Assembly (NCBI RefSeq): GCF_000720325.1
Contig: NZ_JOJM01000008.1
Coordinates: 124,001 to 188,000, forward strand
DNA from: Streptomyces sp. NRRL B-1347
Lineage (GTDB): Bacteria; Actinomycetota; Actinomycetes; Streptomycetales; Streptomycetaceae
DNA length: 64,000 nt
Direction: 5' to 3'
Part shown: positions 41,065 to 49,282 of the stretch, in pieces
Numbering within the stretch: position 1 is the stretch's first letter
How the letters are laid out: each line of letters opens with the position of its first letter
Made by a program: the position numbers and the translations under genes
Notes under the pieces: model-generated
Told to the model about the DNA's origin: nothing
The model's input: only the letters and a program-made list of their open reading frames with translations
The model's database searches: none

Positions 41065-42807
41065 CTACACCCAGGTGTCCAGCCACATCCGCGACCGCCA
41101 CGACTCGATCGGGATGGCCTGGCCCGTGTAGATCGGCCAGAAGTAGATGAAGTTCCAGAAGATCAGCAGGACCAGGACGCCCGCGCTCGCCGCGCCCGCC
41201 ACCCGGCGGCGTTCGCTGGAGCCCGGCGGTCCGATCAGCGCGCCGACGAGCATCGCCACGGCCAGGCACAGGAACGGCACGAAGACCACGGCGTAGAAGT
41301 AGAAGATGGTCCGTTCCTGGTACATGAACCACGGCAGGTAGCCGGCCGCGACGCCGCACACGATCGCGCCCGCGCGCCAGTCCCTGCGGAAGAACCACCG
41401 CCACAGCACGTAGAGCAGCGCGGCGCCCGCCGCCCACCACAGCAGCGGGGTGCCGAGCGCGAGGACCTCGCGCGCGCACTTCTCCTTGGTGTCGGCCGGG
41501 CAGCCGTCCTTGCCGGGCAGCGGCGACTCGTAGAAGTACGAGACGGGACGGCCGTCGACGATCCAGCTCCACGGGTTCGACTGGTAGGTGTGCGGCGAGG
41601 ACAGGCCGACGTGGAAGTCGTACACCTTGTTCTCGTAGTGCCACAGGCTGCGCAGCCAGTCCGGCAGCCAGGTGAAGCTGCCGCCCTTGCCGTCCGTCGC
41701 CGCCCAGTTGCGGTAGTAGCCGCCGGTGCCGTCGCTCGGCGAGAGGATCCAGCCGAGCCAGGAGAGCAGGTACGTGCCGACGGCGACCGGCACCGTCGCG
41801 GCGAACGCGGGCAGCACGTCCAGCCTGAGCACCGCCGTGTACGGCCGCCGCGCCCCGGCCACGCGGCGCGCGCCCACGTCCCACAGGACCGTCATCAGGC
41901 AGAAGAACACCATGATGTACAGGCCGTTCCACTTGGTCGCGAAGGCCAGGCCGAGGCAGAGCCCCGCCGCCCAGCGCCACGGCCGCCACCCCAGGCGCAC
42001 GGTCTCGGCGACGCGCCGGTCCGGGCGCACCACCCCGTCGGCGTTCACCGGCAGCGCGGCCGCGAGCCGGGCGCGCGCCCGGTCCCGGTCCACCAGGAAG
42101 CAGCCGAACGCGGCGAGCACGAAGAACATCAGCACCTGGTCGAGCAGCGCGGTGCGGCTCATCACGAAGTGCAGCCCGTCCACGGTGAGCAGCGCGCCCG
42201 CGACACAGCCGAGGAACGTGGAGCGGAAGAGGCGCCGCCCGATCCGGCACAGCATCAGGACCGAAAGGGTGCCGAGCACCGCCGTCATGAACCGCCAGCC
42301 GAACGGGTCGAAGCCGAACAGCCATTCGCCGATGCCGATCACGTACTTGCCGACCGGCGGATGCACCACGTACGCGGGGTCCGTGGGCAGCGCGATGCCG
42401 TCGCCCTGCTGGATGACCGTGTCGTTGATCTTGTCGGGCCAGCTCAGTTCGTAGCCGCGGTGGATCAGCGCCCAGGCGTCCTTGGCGTAGTACGTCTCGT
42501 CGAATATCACCGCCTTCGGGCTGCCCAGGTTCCAGAACCGCAGCAGGCCCGCCACCAGCGCCACCAGGATCGGCCCGCCCCAGCCCGACCAGCGCGTCAC
42601 CCGCTGGGCGGCCAGGGGCGGCACCCCGAGCGCCGCCCAGATCCGCGAGCTCGGCTCGGCGTACGGCGGGACGAGCCGCGCCCGCACATCGCCTCTGGGC
42701 CGCGCCGCGTAGCCGAAGCGGCGCAGTCTGCGGTGCCAGGGCGACGGCTGCTGTTCCTCGGGTTGCTGGCCCTCACGGGTGTCCGGGGACGACGCGGTAC
42801 TGGTCAC
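41065..42807 (-). CDS. pmt: Protein O-mannosyltransferase
   Basis: 580 residues of the GT39 family. About ten membrane spans. The first extracytoplasmic loop has the catalytic acidic pair in AVIFDETYYAKDAW. A C-terminal PMT_4TMC-like region includes WSWIVDGRPVSYFYE and WFMYQERTIFYFYAVVFVPF. It transfers mannose from polyprenyl-phosphate-mannose to Ser/Thr of exported proteins. In Streptomyces this glycosylation affects the cell wall and phage receptor function. The start is GTG 42807, giving VTSTASSPDTREG, with the promoter shared with divergent rsmI. Confidence 0.92.
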   Translation of the reverse strand: MTSTASSPDTREGQQPEEQQPSPWHRRLRRFGYAARPRGDVRARLVPPYAEPSSRIWAALGVPPLAAQRVTRWSGWGGPILVALVAGLLRFWNLGSPKAVIFDETYYAKDAWALIHRGYELSWPDKINDTVIQQGDGIALPTDPAYVVHPPVGKYVIGIGEWLFGFDPFGWRFMTAVLGTLSVLMLCRIGRRLFRSTFLGCVAGALLTVDGLHFVMSRTALLDQVLMFFVLAAFGCFLVDRDRARARLAAALPVNADGVVRPDRRVAETVRLGWRPWRWAAGLCLGLAFATKWNGLYIMVFFCLMTVLWDVGARRVAGARRPYTAVLRLDVLPAFAATVPVAVGTYLLSWLGWILSPSDGTGGYYRNWAATDGKGGSFTWLPDWLRSLWHYENKVYDFHVGLSSPHTYQSNPWSWIVDGRPVSYFYESPLPGKDGCPADTKEKCAREVLALGTPLLWWAAGAALLYVLWRWFFRRDWRAGAIVCGVAAGYLPWFMYQERTIFYFYAVVFVPFLCLAVAMLVGALIGPPGSSERRRVAGAASAGVLVLLIFWNFIYFWPIYTGQAIPIESWRSRMWLDTWV

Positions 42808-42869
42808 CGCGCCATCGTAGGGAACCAGACTGTGACAGTCCCGCGCCCTGCCCCTGCGAGGATGGAACC

Positions 42870-43787
42870 GTGACAGGAAGCGCAGACTCAAGCCCCGACG
42901 GCACGCCCGGCACCACCCCCGGCGGCTCCCCCGACGGCACCGGCACGCTCGTCCTCGCCGGCACGCCCATCGGCGACCCCGCGGACGCCCCGCCCCGGCT
43001 CGCCGCCGAACTTCAGCGCGCCGACGTCGTGGCGGCCGAGGACACCCGCAGGCTCAAGCGGCTCGCGCAGGCGCTCGGCGTCACCGTGGGCGGCCGCGTG
43101 GTGTCGTACTTCGAGGGCAACGAATCGGCGCGCACGCCCGAGCTCGCCGACGCGCTCGAAGGCGGCGCGCGGGTGCTGCTCGTCACCGACGCGGGCATGC
43201 CGTCGGTCTCCGACCCCGGCTACCGCCTGGTCGCGGCCGCCGTCGAGCGGGACGTCCGGGTCACCGCGGTGCCCGGCCCCTCCGCCGTCCTGACCGCGCT
43301 CGCGCTCTCCGGCCTGCCCGTGGACCGCTTCTGCTTCGAGGGCTTCCTGCCCCGCAAGGCGGGCGAGCGCCTCGCCCGGCTCCGCGAGTCGGCCGACGAG
43401 CGGCGCACCCTCGTCTACTTCGAGGCCCCGCACCGCCTGGCCGACGCGCTCGCCGCGATGGCCGAGGCCTTCGGCCCCGAGCGCCGGGCCGCCGTGTGCC
43501 GCGAACTGACCAAGACGTACGAGGAGGTCCGCCGCGGCCCCCTCAAGGACCTCGCCGAGTGGGCGGCCGACGGGGTGCGCGGTGAGATCACCGTCGTCGT
43601 GACGGGCGCGCCCGAGCCGAGCGGCGACGAACTCGACGACGACGAGCTGGTGCGCCGGGTGCGCGTGCGCGAGGAGGCGGGGGAGCGGCGCAAGGAGGCG
43701 ATCGCCGCCGTGGCCGCCGACGCGGGGCTGCCGAAGCGGCGCGTTTTCGACGCCGTGGTCGCGGCGAAGCACGCGCCTGGGGCGTGA
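42870..43787 (+). CDS. rsmI: 16S rRNA (cytidine-1402-2'-O)-methyltransferase
   Basis: 305 residues. Tetrapyrrole-methylase fold: LVLAGTPIGDPADAPPRLAAELQRADVVAAEDTRRLKRL, VVSYFEGNE, LVTDAGMPSVSDPGYRLV, VPGPSAVLTALALSGLP, FCFEGFLPRKAGER and VYFEAPHRLADAL, the full RsmI signature set. It uses S-adenosylmethionine to modify the ribosomal decoding site. GTG 42870. The first 25 residues are a Gly/Ser/Pro/Asp-rich extension. Confidence 0.95.
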   Translation: MTGSADSSPDGTPGTTPGGSPDGTGTLVLAGTPIGDPADAPPRLAAELQRADVVAAEDTRRLKRLAQALGVTVGGRVVSYFEGNESARTPELADALEGGARVLLVTDAGMPSVSDPGYRLVAAAVERDVRVTAVPGPSAVLTALALSGLPVDRFCFEGFLPRKAGERLARLRESADERRTLVYFEAPHRLADALAAMAEAFGPERRAAVCRELTKTYEEVRRGPLKDLAEWAADGVRGEITVVVTGAPEPSGDELDDDELVRRVRVREEAGERRKEAIAAVAADAGLPKRRVFDAVVAAKHAPGA

Positions 43788-44142
43788 CGCGGGACGGGAG
43801 CGACAGCGTGTGCGCAGGGGCGTGAGATACCGGCGCACACGCGTGCTGCCTGCACTTTCTCCGCCTTCGCCGACCGTTTCGGATCCGGGGGATTTATTCC
43901 TCCGAGCGGCCCATCGGCTGGCAAAGGACTATCGTGAAAGGCAAAAGCGTGGGCCGCGCGTCAGGCTGAATTCCTATGGGAATGCCAAATCGGGCCCAAC
44001 AGTGCACAGGTCTGATGCGCTCGCTTCGGGAAAGGCGTCCACTGGAGGTCAGGGGCGCACCCGTCCCTCACCGCCAGGCCCGGGTCCGGGCAGGACGCTC
44101 CGGGCCGGTGGTGCTTGTCCAGCGGACAAGAGGAGCTCGCAC
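43788..44142. other. Intergenic region between rsmI and the zinc-ribbon gene
   Basis: 355 bp with no supported gene. Bases 43900-44030 are AT-richer than the surroundings (TTTATTCC, GACTATCGTGAAAGGC, AATTCCTATGGG) and probably contain the promoter. The last 30 bp carry the hairpin described separately. Confidence 0.4.
44114..44135 (+). promoter_or_regulatory. Hairpin abutting the ribosome binding site
   Basis: CTTGTCC-AGC-GGACAAG (44114-44130) is a perfect 7-bp stem. The ribosome binding site AGGAG starts at the next base (44131-44135), 7 nt before ATG 44143. Confidence 0.45.
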
Positions 44143-44571
44143 ATGAGTGAGATCGCAGACACCGGTCACCGCACGGCTGTCGACGTCGTCCATGAGTCCT
44201 ACGCGTTCGCCTGCATGCGCTGCGGGCACGGCTGGGAACAGTCGTACGAGATCGAGCACCACGTGGACGCCAAGGGTCAACAGTTCGTGATGTATCTGGC
44301 GGGCGGGCACCGCGTGCCGTCCCCGCTCACCCGGCCCACCTGCCTGAACTGCGGGGGTCACGTCGTACGGATCATGCGCGCGGGCCAGGTGTCGACCGTG
44401 CGGTCCGCTCTTGAGTCCCTGCACCGCCAGCCGCACACCGAGCACCCGCCGTCGGCCACGAAGGTCCCGGCGAGCGACGACTCCGCCGAGGCCTCCGCGG
44501 GGGAGCCCAAGCACCACTGGCACCTCTCGGACCTGCTGCACCCCTTCCAGAACCACCGCAAGGCGGGCTGA
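44143..44571 (+). CDS. Zinc-ribbon protein of unknown function
   Basis: 142 residues. Two Cys pairs, CMRCGHGW near residue 25 and CLNCGGH near 70, form a plausible zinc ribbon. Between them lies QSYEIEHHVDAKGQQFVMYLAGGHRVPSPLTRPT. The C-terminal 50 residues are polar and low in complexity, with a His-rich end (KHHWHLSDLLHPFQNHRKAG). No known family was recognised. A DNA/RNA-associated or regulatory role is only suggested by the ribbon. It lies alone between rsmI and tatD, with a hairpin beside its ribosome binding site. Confidence 0.8.
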   Translation: MSEIADTGHRTAVDVVHESYAFACMRCGHGWEQSYEIEHHVDAKGQQFVMYLAGGHRVPSPLTRPTCLNCGGHVVRIMRAGQVSTVRSALESLHRQPHTEHPPSATKVPASDDSAEASAGEPKHHWHLSDLLHPFQNHRKAG

Positions 44572-44627
44572 GGCCCGCGGCGGGACGGGGGCGGGGCGTC
44601 TCCGGGAGGGCTCCGTAGGATCGGGGC

Positions 44628-45497
44628 ATGCCCGCCGACACCACTCCGCCCCCGGCCCCCGCCCCGCTCCGCGTCCCGGTCGCCGACTCCCACACCCACC
44701 TCGACATGCAGTCCGGCACCGTCGAGGAGGCGCTCGCCAAGGCCGCGTCGGTGGGCGTCACCACGGTGGTGCAGGTCGGCTGCGACGTCGCCGGTTCCCG
44801 CTGGGCCGCCGAGACCGCAGCCGCGCACACCGCCGTCCACGCCGCGGTGGCCCTTCATCCGAACGAGGCGCCGCGCATCGTGCACGGGGATCCCGACGGA
44901 TGGTCGCGGCAGGGGGCCCGCGCCGCCGGGGGAGAGGCCGCGCTCGACGAGGCGCTCGCCGAGATCGACCGGCTCGCCGCGCTGCCGCACGTCAAGGGCG
45001 TCGGCGAGACCGGCCTCGACCACTTCCGCACCGGGCCCGAGGGCATGGCCGCGCAGGAACGGTCCTTCCGCGCCCACATCGAGATCGCCAAGCGGCACGG
45101 CAAGGCCCTGGTCATCCACGACCGCGAGGCCCACGACGACGTGCTGCGCGTCCTCAAGGAGGAGGGCGCCCCCGAGCGCACCGTCTTCCACTGCTACTCC
45201 GGCGACGCCGCGATGGCCGAGGTGTGCGCGGAGCACGGCTACTTCATGTCCTTCGCGGGCAACGTGACCTTCAAGAACGCGGGGCACCTGCGCGAGGCGC
45301 TCGCCGTGGCCCCGCTGGAGCTCGTCCTCGTCGAGACCGACGCCCCGTTCCTGACCCCCGCGCCCTACCGCGGACGGCCCAACGCCCCGTATCTCATTCC
45401 GGTCACGCTGCGCGCCATGGCCGAGGTGAAGGGTCTCGACGAGGACGCCATGGCCGCGGCCGTCTCGGCGAACACGGCCCGCGCCTTTGATTACTGA
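44628..45497 (+). CDS. tatD: TatD family metal-dependent hydrolase
   Basis: 289 residues. TatD/YcfH signatures: ADSHTHLDM (first metal His-x-His), ALHPNEAP, KGVGETGLDHFR with the Glu, LVIHDREAHDDVLRVL, VFHCYSGDAAMAE and LVLVETDAPFLTPAPYRGRPNAP. It is a deoxyribonuclease-like enzyme of the amidohydrolase fold, cytosolic. ATG 44628 with GGGAGGG some way upstream. Confidence 0.93.
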   Translation: MPADTTPPPAPAPLRVPVADSHTHLDMQSGTVEEALAKAASVGVTTVVQVGCDVAGSRWAAETAAAHTAVHAAVALHPNEAPRIVHGDPDGWSRQGARAAGGEAALDEALAEIDRLAALPHVKGVGETGLDHFRTGPEGMAAQERSFRAHIEIAKRHGKALVIHDREAHDDVLRVLKEEGAPERTVFHCYSGDAAMAEVCAEHGYFMSFAGNVTFKNAGHLREALAVAPLELVLVETDAPFLTPAPYRGRPNAPYLIPVTLRAMAEVKGLDEDAMAAAVSANTARAFDY

Positions 45498-45654
45498 TCG
45501 ATAACGACCGAAGCGTTCCGGGGCCTGACAGCCTGGGGCAGTGCCGCGACACAGAGTAGTCACCCTGCTTTGGAGAGTGACGGCCGCTCCGCTAGGTTCT
45601 GCAAGCCGATCTGCATGGCTTGTCAGTGGTTCACATGTCAGCTGGAGCGTCGTC

Positions 45655-47139
45655 GTGAGCAAACCGCAGTACGAGACGTATGGGCAGGCGCCGTTCGCGC
45701 CCTATGAGCCGTACGGGGGCGGCGGGGCCGCCGTGGGGCACGGGGGGTACCAGGACACGTACCGGCCGGCGTACGAGATGACGCCTCAGGCCGGGGAGTA
45801 CGACGGCTACGGGGCCGGCGCGCCGGGCCAGGAGTACGGCGGATACACCGAGAGCAGCGAGAGCCCCGAGCACGTCGAGTACGCCGAGGCCGCGGACGGC
45901 ACGGCGTACACGCGGGCCGAGGGCGCCGGGGGCGCCGAGGAGGCCGGGGAGGTCGGCTCCGGGCCCCTGCTGCCCCGGCAGGACGACGGGGCACGGGGTG
46001 CCGGGCGGGCCCGGGCGCGGCGCGCCGCGCGGCGCAAGCGGGGCGGCGAGCGGCCCGACGGCCTGCGCCGGCTCGTGCCGCAGGCCCTCGTCGTGGCCTT
46101 CCTCGCCGGCGGCACCTCCGCCTTCGTCGCCAACGACAAGGCCATCCAGCTCAGCGTCGACGGCAAGTCCCGCACCCTGCACACCTTCGCCGACGACGTG
46201 GGCGAACTCCTCGCCGACGAGGGCGTGGACGTCGGCACCCACGACATCGTGGCGCCCACCGCCGACACCGTGCTCGCCAGCGGCGACGAGATCGCCGTCC
46301 GCTACGGCCGTCCCGTGCGGCTCACCCTCGACGGCAAGAGCCGCAAGGTGTGGACCACCGCCCGCACCGTCGACGGCGCGCTGCGCCAGCTCGGCGTGCG
46401 CGCCGAGGGCGCCTATCTGTCCGCCTCGCGCGGCAAGCGCATCGCCCGCGAGGGCCTCGACCTCGACGTCCGCACCGAGCGCACCGTGACCGTCATGGCC
46501 GACGGCAGGGCCCGCACCATCCGCACGAACGCCGCGACCGTCCACGAGGCCGTGGAGGAGTCCGGCGTCACCCTGCGCGGCTCCGACACCACCTCCGTGC
46601 CGCCCGACAGCTTCCCGCGCGACGGGCAGACCATCACCGTCATGCGGATCTCCGGCCGCAAGGAGGTGCGCGAGGAGGTCATCCCGTACGAGGTCCGCAA
46701 GACCGAGGACGCCTCGCTGCTGCGCGGCACGGAGGTCGTGGTGCAGGCCGGGCACGAAGGCGCCCGGCGGGTCACGTACGCGCTGCGCACCGTCAACGGC
46801 GTGAAGCAGAAGCCGCGGCGGATCAAGAGCGAGGTGGTGCGGGAGCCGCAGACGCGGATCGTGAAGGTCGGCACCAAGGCCCCGCCCACGTCCGTGCCCG
46901 GGGCCGACGGGCTGAACTGGGGCGCGCTCGCGGCGTGCGAGTCCGGGGGCCGGCCCAGCGCCGTGGACCCCTCCGGCACCTACGGCGGGCTCTACCAGTT
47001 CGACACGCGCACCTGGCAGGGGCTCGGCGGCGCGGGCCGCCCCCAGGACGCGCCCGCCGCCGAGCAGACCCACCGCGCGAAGAAGCTCTACGTCCAACGA
47101 GGCGCCAGCCCCTGGCCCCACTGCGGCAAACGCCTCTAG
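45655..47139 (+). CDS. rpfB: Resuscitation-promoting factor, RpfB type
   Basis: 494 residues. The first 125 residues are a Tyr/Gly/Glu-rich, probably disordered cytoplasmic region (KPQYETYGQAPFAPYEPYGG and following). After an RRARRKRGGERPDGLRR-type basic stretch comes one anchor (LVVAFLAGGTSAFVAN, about residues 144-160). Then come three DUF348 repeats (IQLSVDGKSRTLHTFADDVGELL, VRLTLDGKSRKVWTTARTVDGAL, VTVMADGRARTIRTNAATVHEAV) and a G5-like region. The C-terminal transglycosylase-like Rpf domain is LNWGALAACESGGRPSAVDPSGTYGGLYQF, with catalytic Glu in CESGG. It cleaves peptidoglycan during outgrowth or germination. GTG 45655 with GGAG upstream. Confidence 0.9.
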   Translation: MSKPQYETYGQAPFAPYEPYGGGGAAVGHGGYQDTYRPAYEMTPQAGEYDGYGAGAPGQEYGGYTESSESPEHVEYAEAADGTAYTRAEGAGGAEEAGEVGSGPLLPRQDDGARGAGRARARRAARRKRGGERPDGLRRLVPQALVVAFLAGGTSAFVANDKAIQLSVDGKSRTLHTFADDVGELLADEGVDVGTHDIVAPTADTVLASGDEIAVRYGRPVRLTLDGKSRKVWTTARTVDGALRQLGVRAEGAYLSASRGKRIAREGLDLDVRTERTVTVMADGRARTIRTNAATVHEAVEESGVTLRGSDTTSVPPDSFPRDGQTITVMRISGRKEVREEVIPYEVRKTEDASLLRGTEVVVQAGHEGARRVTYALRTVNGVKQKPRRIKSEVVREPQTRIVKVGTKAPPTSVPGADGLNWGALAACESGGRPSAVDPSGTYGGLYQFDTRTWQGLGGAGRPQDAPAAEQTHRAKKLYVQRGASPWPHCGKRL

Positions 47140-47448
47140 CCCCGGGCTCCGACCAGCAGCGACCCCCGGGGCGCCCTCCCACCCGAAACTCTCCAGCCTT
47201 GCGAGGCAGGACCTCGGGGCGCCTGGGCGGGGGCGGGCGGCGGGACCATGCCTCCCCCCGCTGTGGGCAATCGTCCCGCTGGGCGAGTGGGGCATCCCCT
47301 GCTCGAGCGGAGCCGAGAGCTTGGGGAGGGGTGGGCACAGCGCCCAGGTGCCGCTCAGCCGGTGTGCCAGGGCCCGGCCCGCAGGGCCAGGGGTGCTGCT
47401 CGGCCGGGCCGTAGGGCCGGGGGAAGGGTGGGGCGCGGATACCCTGAG
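47140..47448. other. Intergenic region with repeat sequences
   Basis: About 310 bp without a gene. It contains long G/C runs, the type B repeat copy 2 (47322-47358), and two diverged GGCCGGGCC/AGGGCC units near 47370-47430. The ksgA promoter must lie in its last part. Confidence 0.5.
47322..47358. repeat. Intergenic repeat type B, copy 2 (inverted relative to copy 1)
   Basis: 47343-47358 is the exact reverse complement of 23183-23198. 47322-47343 matches 23231-23252 inverted with one mismatch. Confidence 0.6.
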
Positions 47449-47451
47449 GTG

Positions 47452-48321
47452 GTGAGTAGCACCGAGCACGACGCCCTTCTGGGCCCCGCCGACATCCGCG
47501 AGCTGGCCGCCACCCTCGGCGTCCGGCCGACCAAGCAGCGCGGCCAGAACTTCGTCATCGACGCGAACACCGTCCGCCGCATCGTCCGCACCGCGGACGT
47601 CCGCCCCGACGACGTCGTGGTCGAGGTGGGCCCGGGCCTCGGCTCGCTGACCCTCGCGCTCCTGGAGACCGCCGCGCACGTCACCGCCGTGGAGATCGAC
47701 GACGTGCTCGCCGGGGCGCTCCCGGCGACCGTCGAGGCCCGCCTGCCGCACCGCAAGGACGCCTTCGACCTCGTCCACAGCGACGCCATGCAGGTGCGCG
47801 AGCTGCCGGGCCCCGCCCCGACGGCCCTGGTCGCGAACCTCCCGTACAACGTCGCCGTACCGGTCCTGCTGCACATGCTCGACACCTTCCCCGGCATCGA
47901 GCGCACGCTCGTGATGGTGCAGGCCGAGGTCGCCGACCGCCTCGCCGCCGCCCCGGGCTCCAAGGTGTACGGCGTCCCGTCCGTGAAGGCCAACTGGTAC
48001 GCGGACGTGAAGCGCGCGGGCGCCATCGGCCGCAACGTCTTCTGGCCCGCGCCGAACGTCGACTCGGGCCTCGTGTCCCTGGTGCGGCGCGCCGAGCCGG
48101 TCAACACCAGCGCGTCGAAGCGGGAGGTGTTCGCCGTCGTGGACGCCGCCTTCGCCCAGCGCCGCAAGACGCTGCGCGCCGCCCTCGCCGGCTGGGCGGG
48201 CTCCGCCGCCGCGGCCGAGGCCGCCCTGGTCGCCGCGGGCGTGTCCCCGCAGGCGCGCGGCGAGTCCCTGACCGTCGAGGAGTTCGCGCGGATCGCCGAG
48301 CACAAGGGAGCCGCGGCGTGA
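47452..48321 (+). CDS. ksgA: 16S rRNA (adenine-1518/1519-N6)-dimethyltransferase
   Basis: 289 residues. [35 protein letters not shown] (SAM motif I), [25 protein letters not shown] (motif IV NLPY), [21 protein letters not shown] and [12 protein letters not shown] are all classical KsgA/RsmA features. It dimethylates two adenines late in 30S assembly. The start is GTG 47452. A GTG one codon earlier is equally in frame. The 4-bp overlap with ispE indicates coupling. Confidence 0.95.
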   Translation: MSSTEHDALLGPADIRELAATLGVRPTKQRGQNFVIDANTVRRIVRTADVRPDDVVVEVGPGLGSLTLALLETAAHVTAVEIDDVLAGALPATVEARLPHRKDAFDLVHSDAMQVRELPGPAPTALVANLPYNVAVPVLLHMLDTFPGIERTLVMVQAEVADRLAAAPGSKVYGVPSVKANWYADVKRAGAIGRNVFWPAPNVDSGLVSLVRRAEPVNTSASKREVFAVVDAAFAQRRKTLRAALAGWAGSAAAAEAALVAAGVSPQARGESLTVEEFARIAEHKGAAA

Positions 48322-49205
48322 GCGTCACCGTACGCGTGCCCGCGAAGGTCAACGTGCAGCTGGCCGTGGGCCCCGCCCGCCCCGACGGCTTCCACGACCT
48401 CGCCAACGTCTTCCTCGCCGTCGGCCTGTACGACGAGGTGACGGTGGCGCCCGCCGACGAGCTGCGCGTCACCTGCTCGGGCCCGGACGCCGCCCAGGTG
48501 CCCCTGGACCGCACCAACCTCGCGGCCCGCGCCGCCCTCGCCCTCGCCGAGCGCCACGGCCGCCCCGCCGACGTACACGTCCACATCGCCAAGGACATCC
48601 CCGTCGCGGGCGGCATGGCGGGCGGCAGCGCGGACGCCGCGGGCGCCCTGCTCGCCTGCGACGCGCTGTGGGGCACCGGCGCGTCCCGGGACGAGCTGCT
48701 CGACATCTGCGCCGAGCTCGGCAGCGACGTGCCGTTCAGCCTGGTCGGCGGCGCCGCCCTCGGCACGGGCCGCGGCGAGCAGCTCCAGGAGCTCGCGGTG
48801 GGCGGCGACTTCCACTGGGTGTTCGCCGTCGCCGACGGCGGCCTCTCGACGCCCGCCGTGTACCGCGAGTTCGACCGCCTCACCCCGGACGCCCCCGCCC
48901 CCGAGGCCTCCCCGGCCCTCCTGGAGGCGCTGCGCACCGGCGACGCCACGGCCCTCGCGGCCGCCCTGTCGAACGACCTCCAGGCCGCCGCGCTCTCCCT
49001 GTTCCCCGCGCTCGCCGACACCCTGAAGGCGGGCACCGAGGCGGGCGCCCTCGCCGCGCTGGTCTCCGGCTCGGGCCCCACGACCGCCTTCCTGGTCAAG
49101 GACGCGGACGCCGCCGAGCGCGTCGCCGCCGCCCTGCGCGCGTCGGGCACCTGCCGCACGGCGCGCGCCGCCACCTCGCCCGCGCCCGGGGCCAGGGTCC
49201 GCTAG
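48318..49205 (+). CDS. ispE: 4-diphosphocytidyl-2-C-methyl-D-erythritol kinase
   Basis: 295 residues, GHMP kinase fold. [28 protein letters not shown] at the N-terminus, the phosphate loop [37 protein letters not shown], and the C-terminal [13 protein letters not shown] glycine motif. Fourth step of the non-mevalonate isoprenoid pathway. GTG start overlapping the ksgA stop (GTGA), an arrangement typical of actinobacteria. Confidence 0.95.
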   Translation: MSVTVRVPAKVNVQLAVGPARPDGFHDLANVFLAVGLYDEVTVAPADELRVTCSGPDAAQVPLDRTNLAARAALALAERHGRPADVHVHIAKDIPVAGGMAGGSADAAGALLACDALWGTGASRDELLDICAELGSDVPFSLVGGAALGTGRGEQLQELAVGGDFHWVFAVADGGLSTPAVYREFDRLTPDAPAPEASPALLEALRTGDATALAAALSNDLQAAALSLFPALADTLKAGTEAGALAALVSGSGPTTAFLVKDADAAERVAAALRASGTCRTARAATSPAPGARVR

Positions 49206-49282
49206 CCCCGCGCGCGCCGAGGGTCCGCTCCGCGGGCGACTACGCTGGACGGTCGGGTTCGTCTTCCGTCGTCAGGAGTGAA

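Noticed and set aside
45498..45654. c-di-AMP (ydaO) riboswitch upstream of the RpfB-like gene
   Set aside because: Some Streptomyces rpf genes have this leader, so I looked for the conserved GGGGAAC- and CCGCGGG-type blocks. They are not present here.
45631..48303. 890-codon minus-strand frame over rpfB, ksgA and upstream repeats
   Set aside because: No domain, composition typical of shadow frames, and it crosses two well-supported plus-strand genes and an intergenic region.
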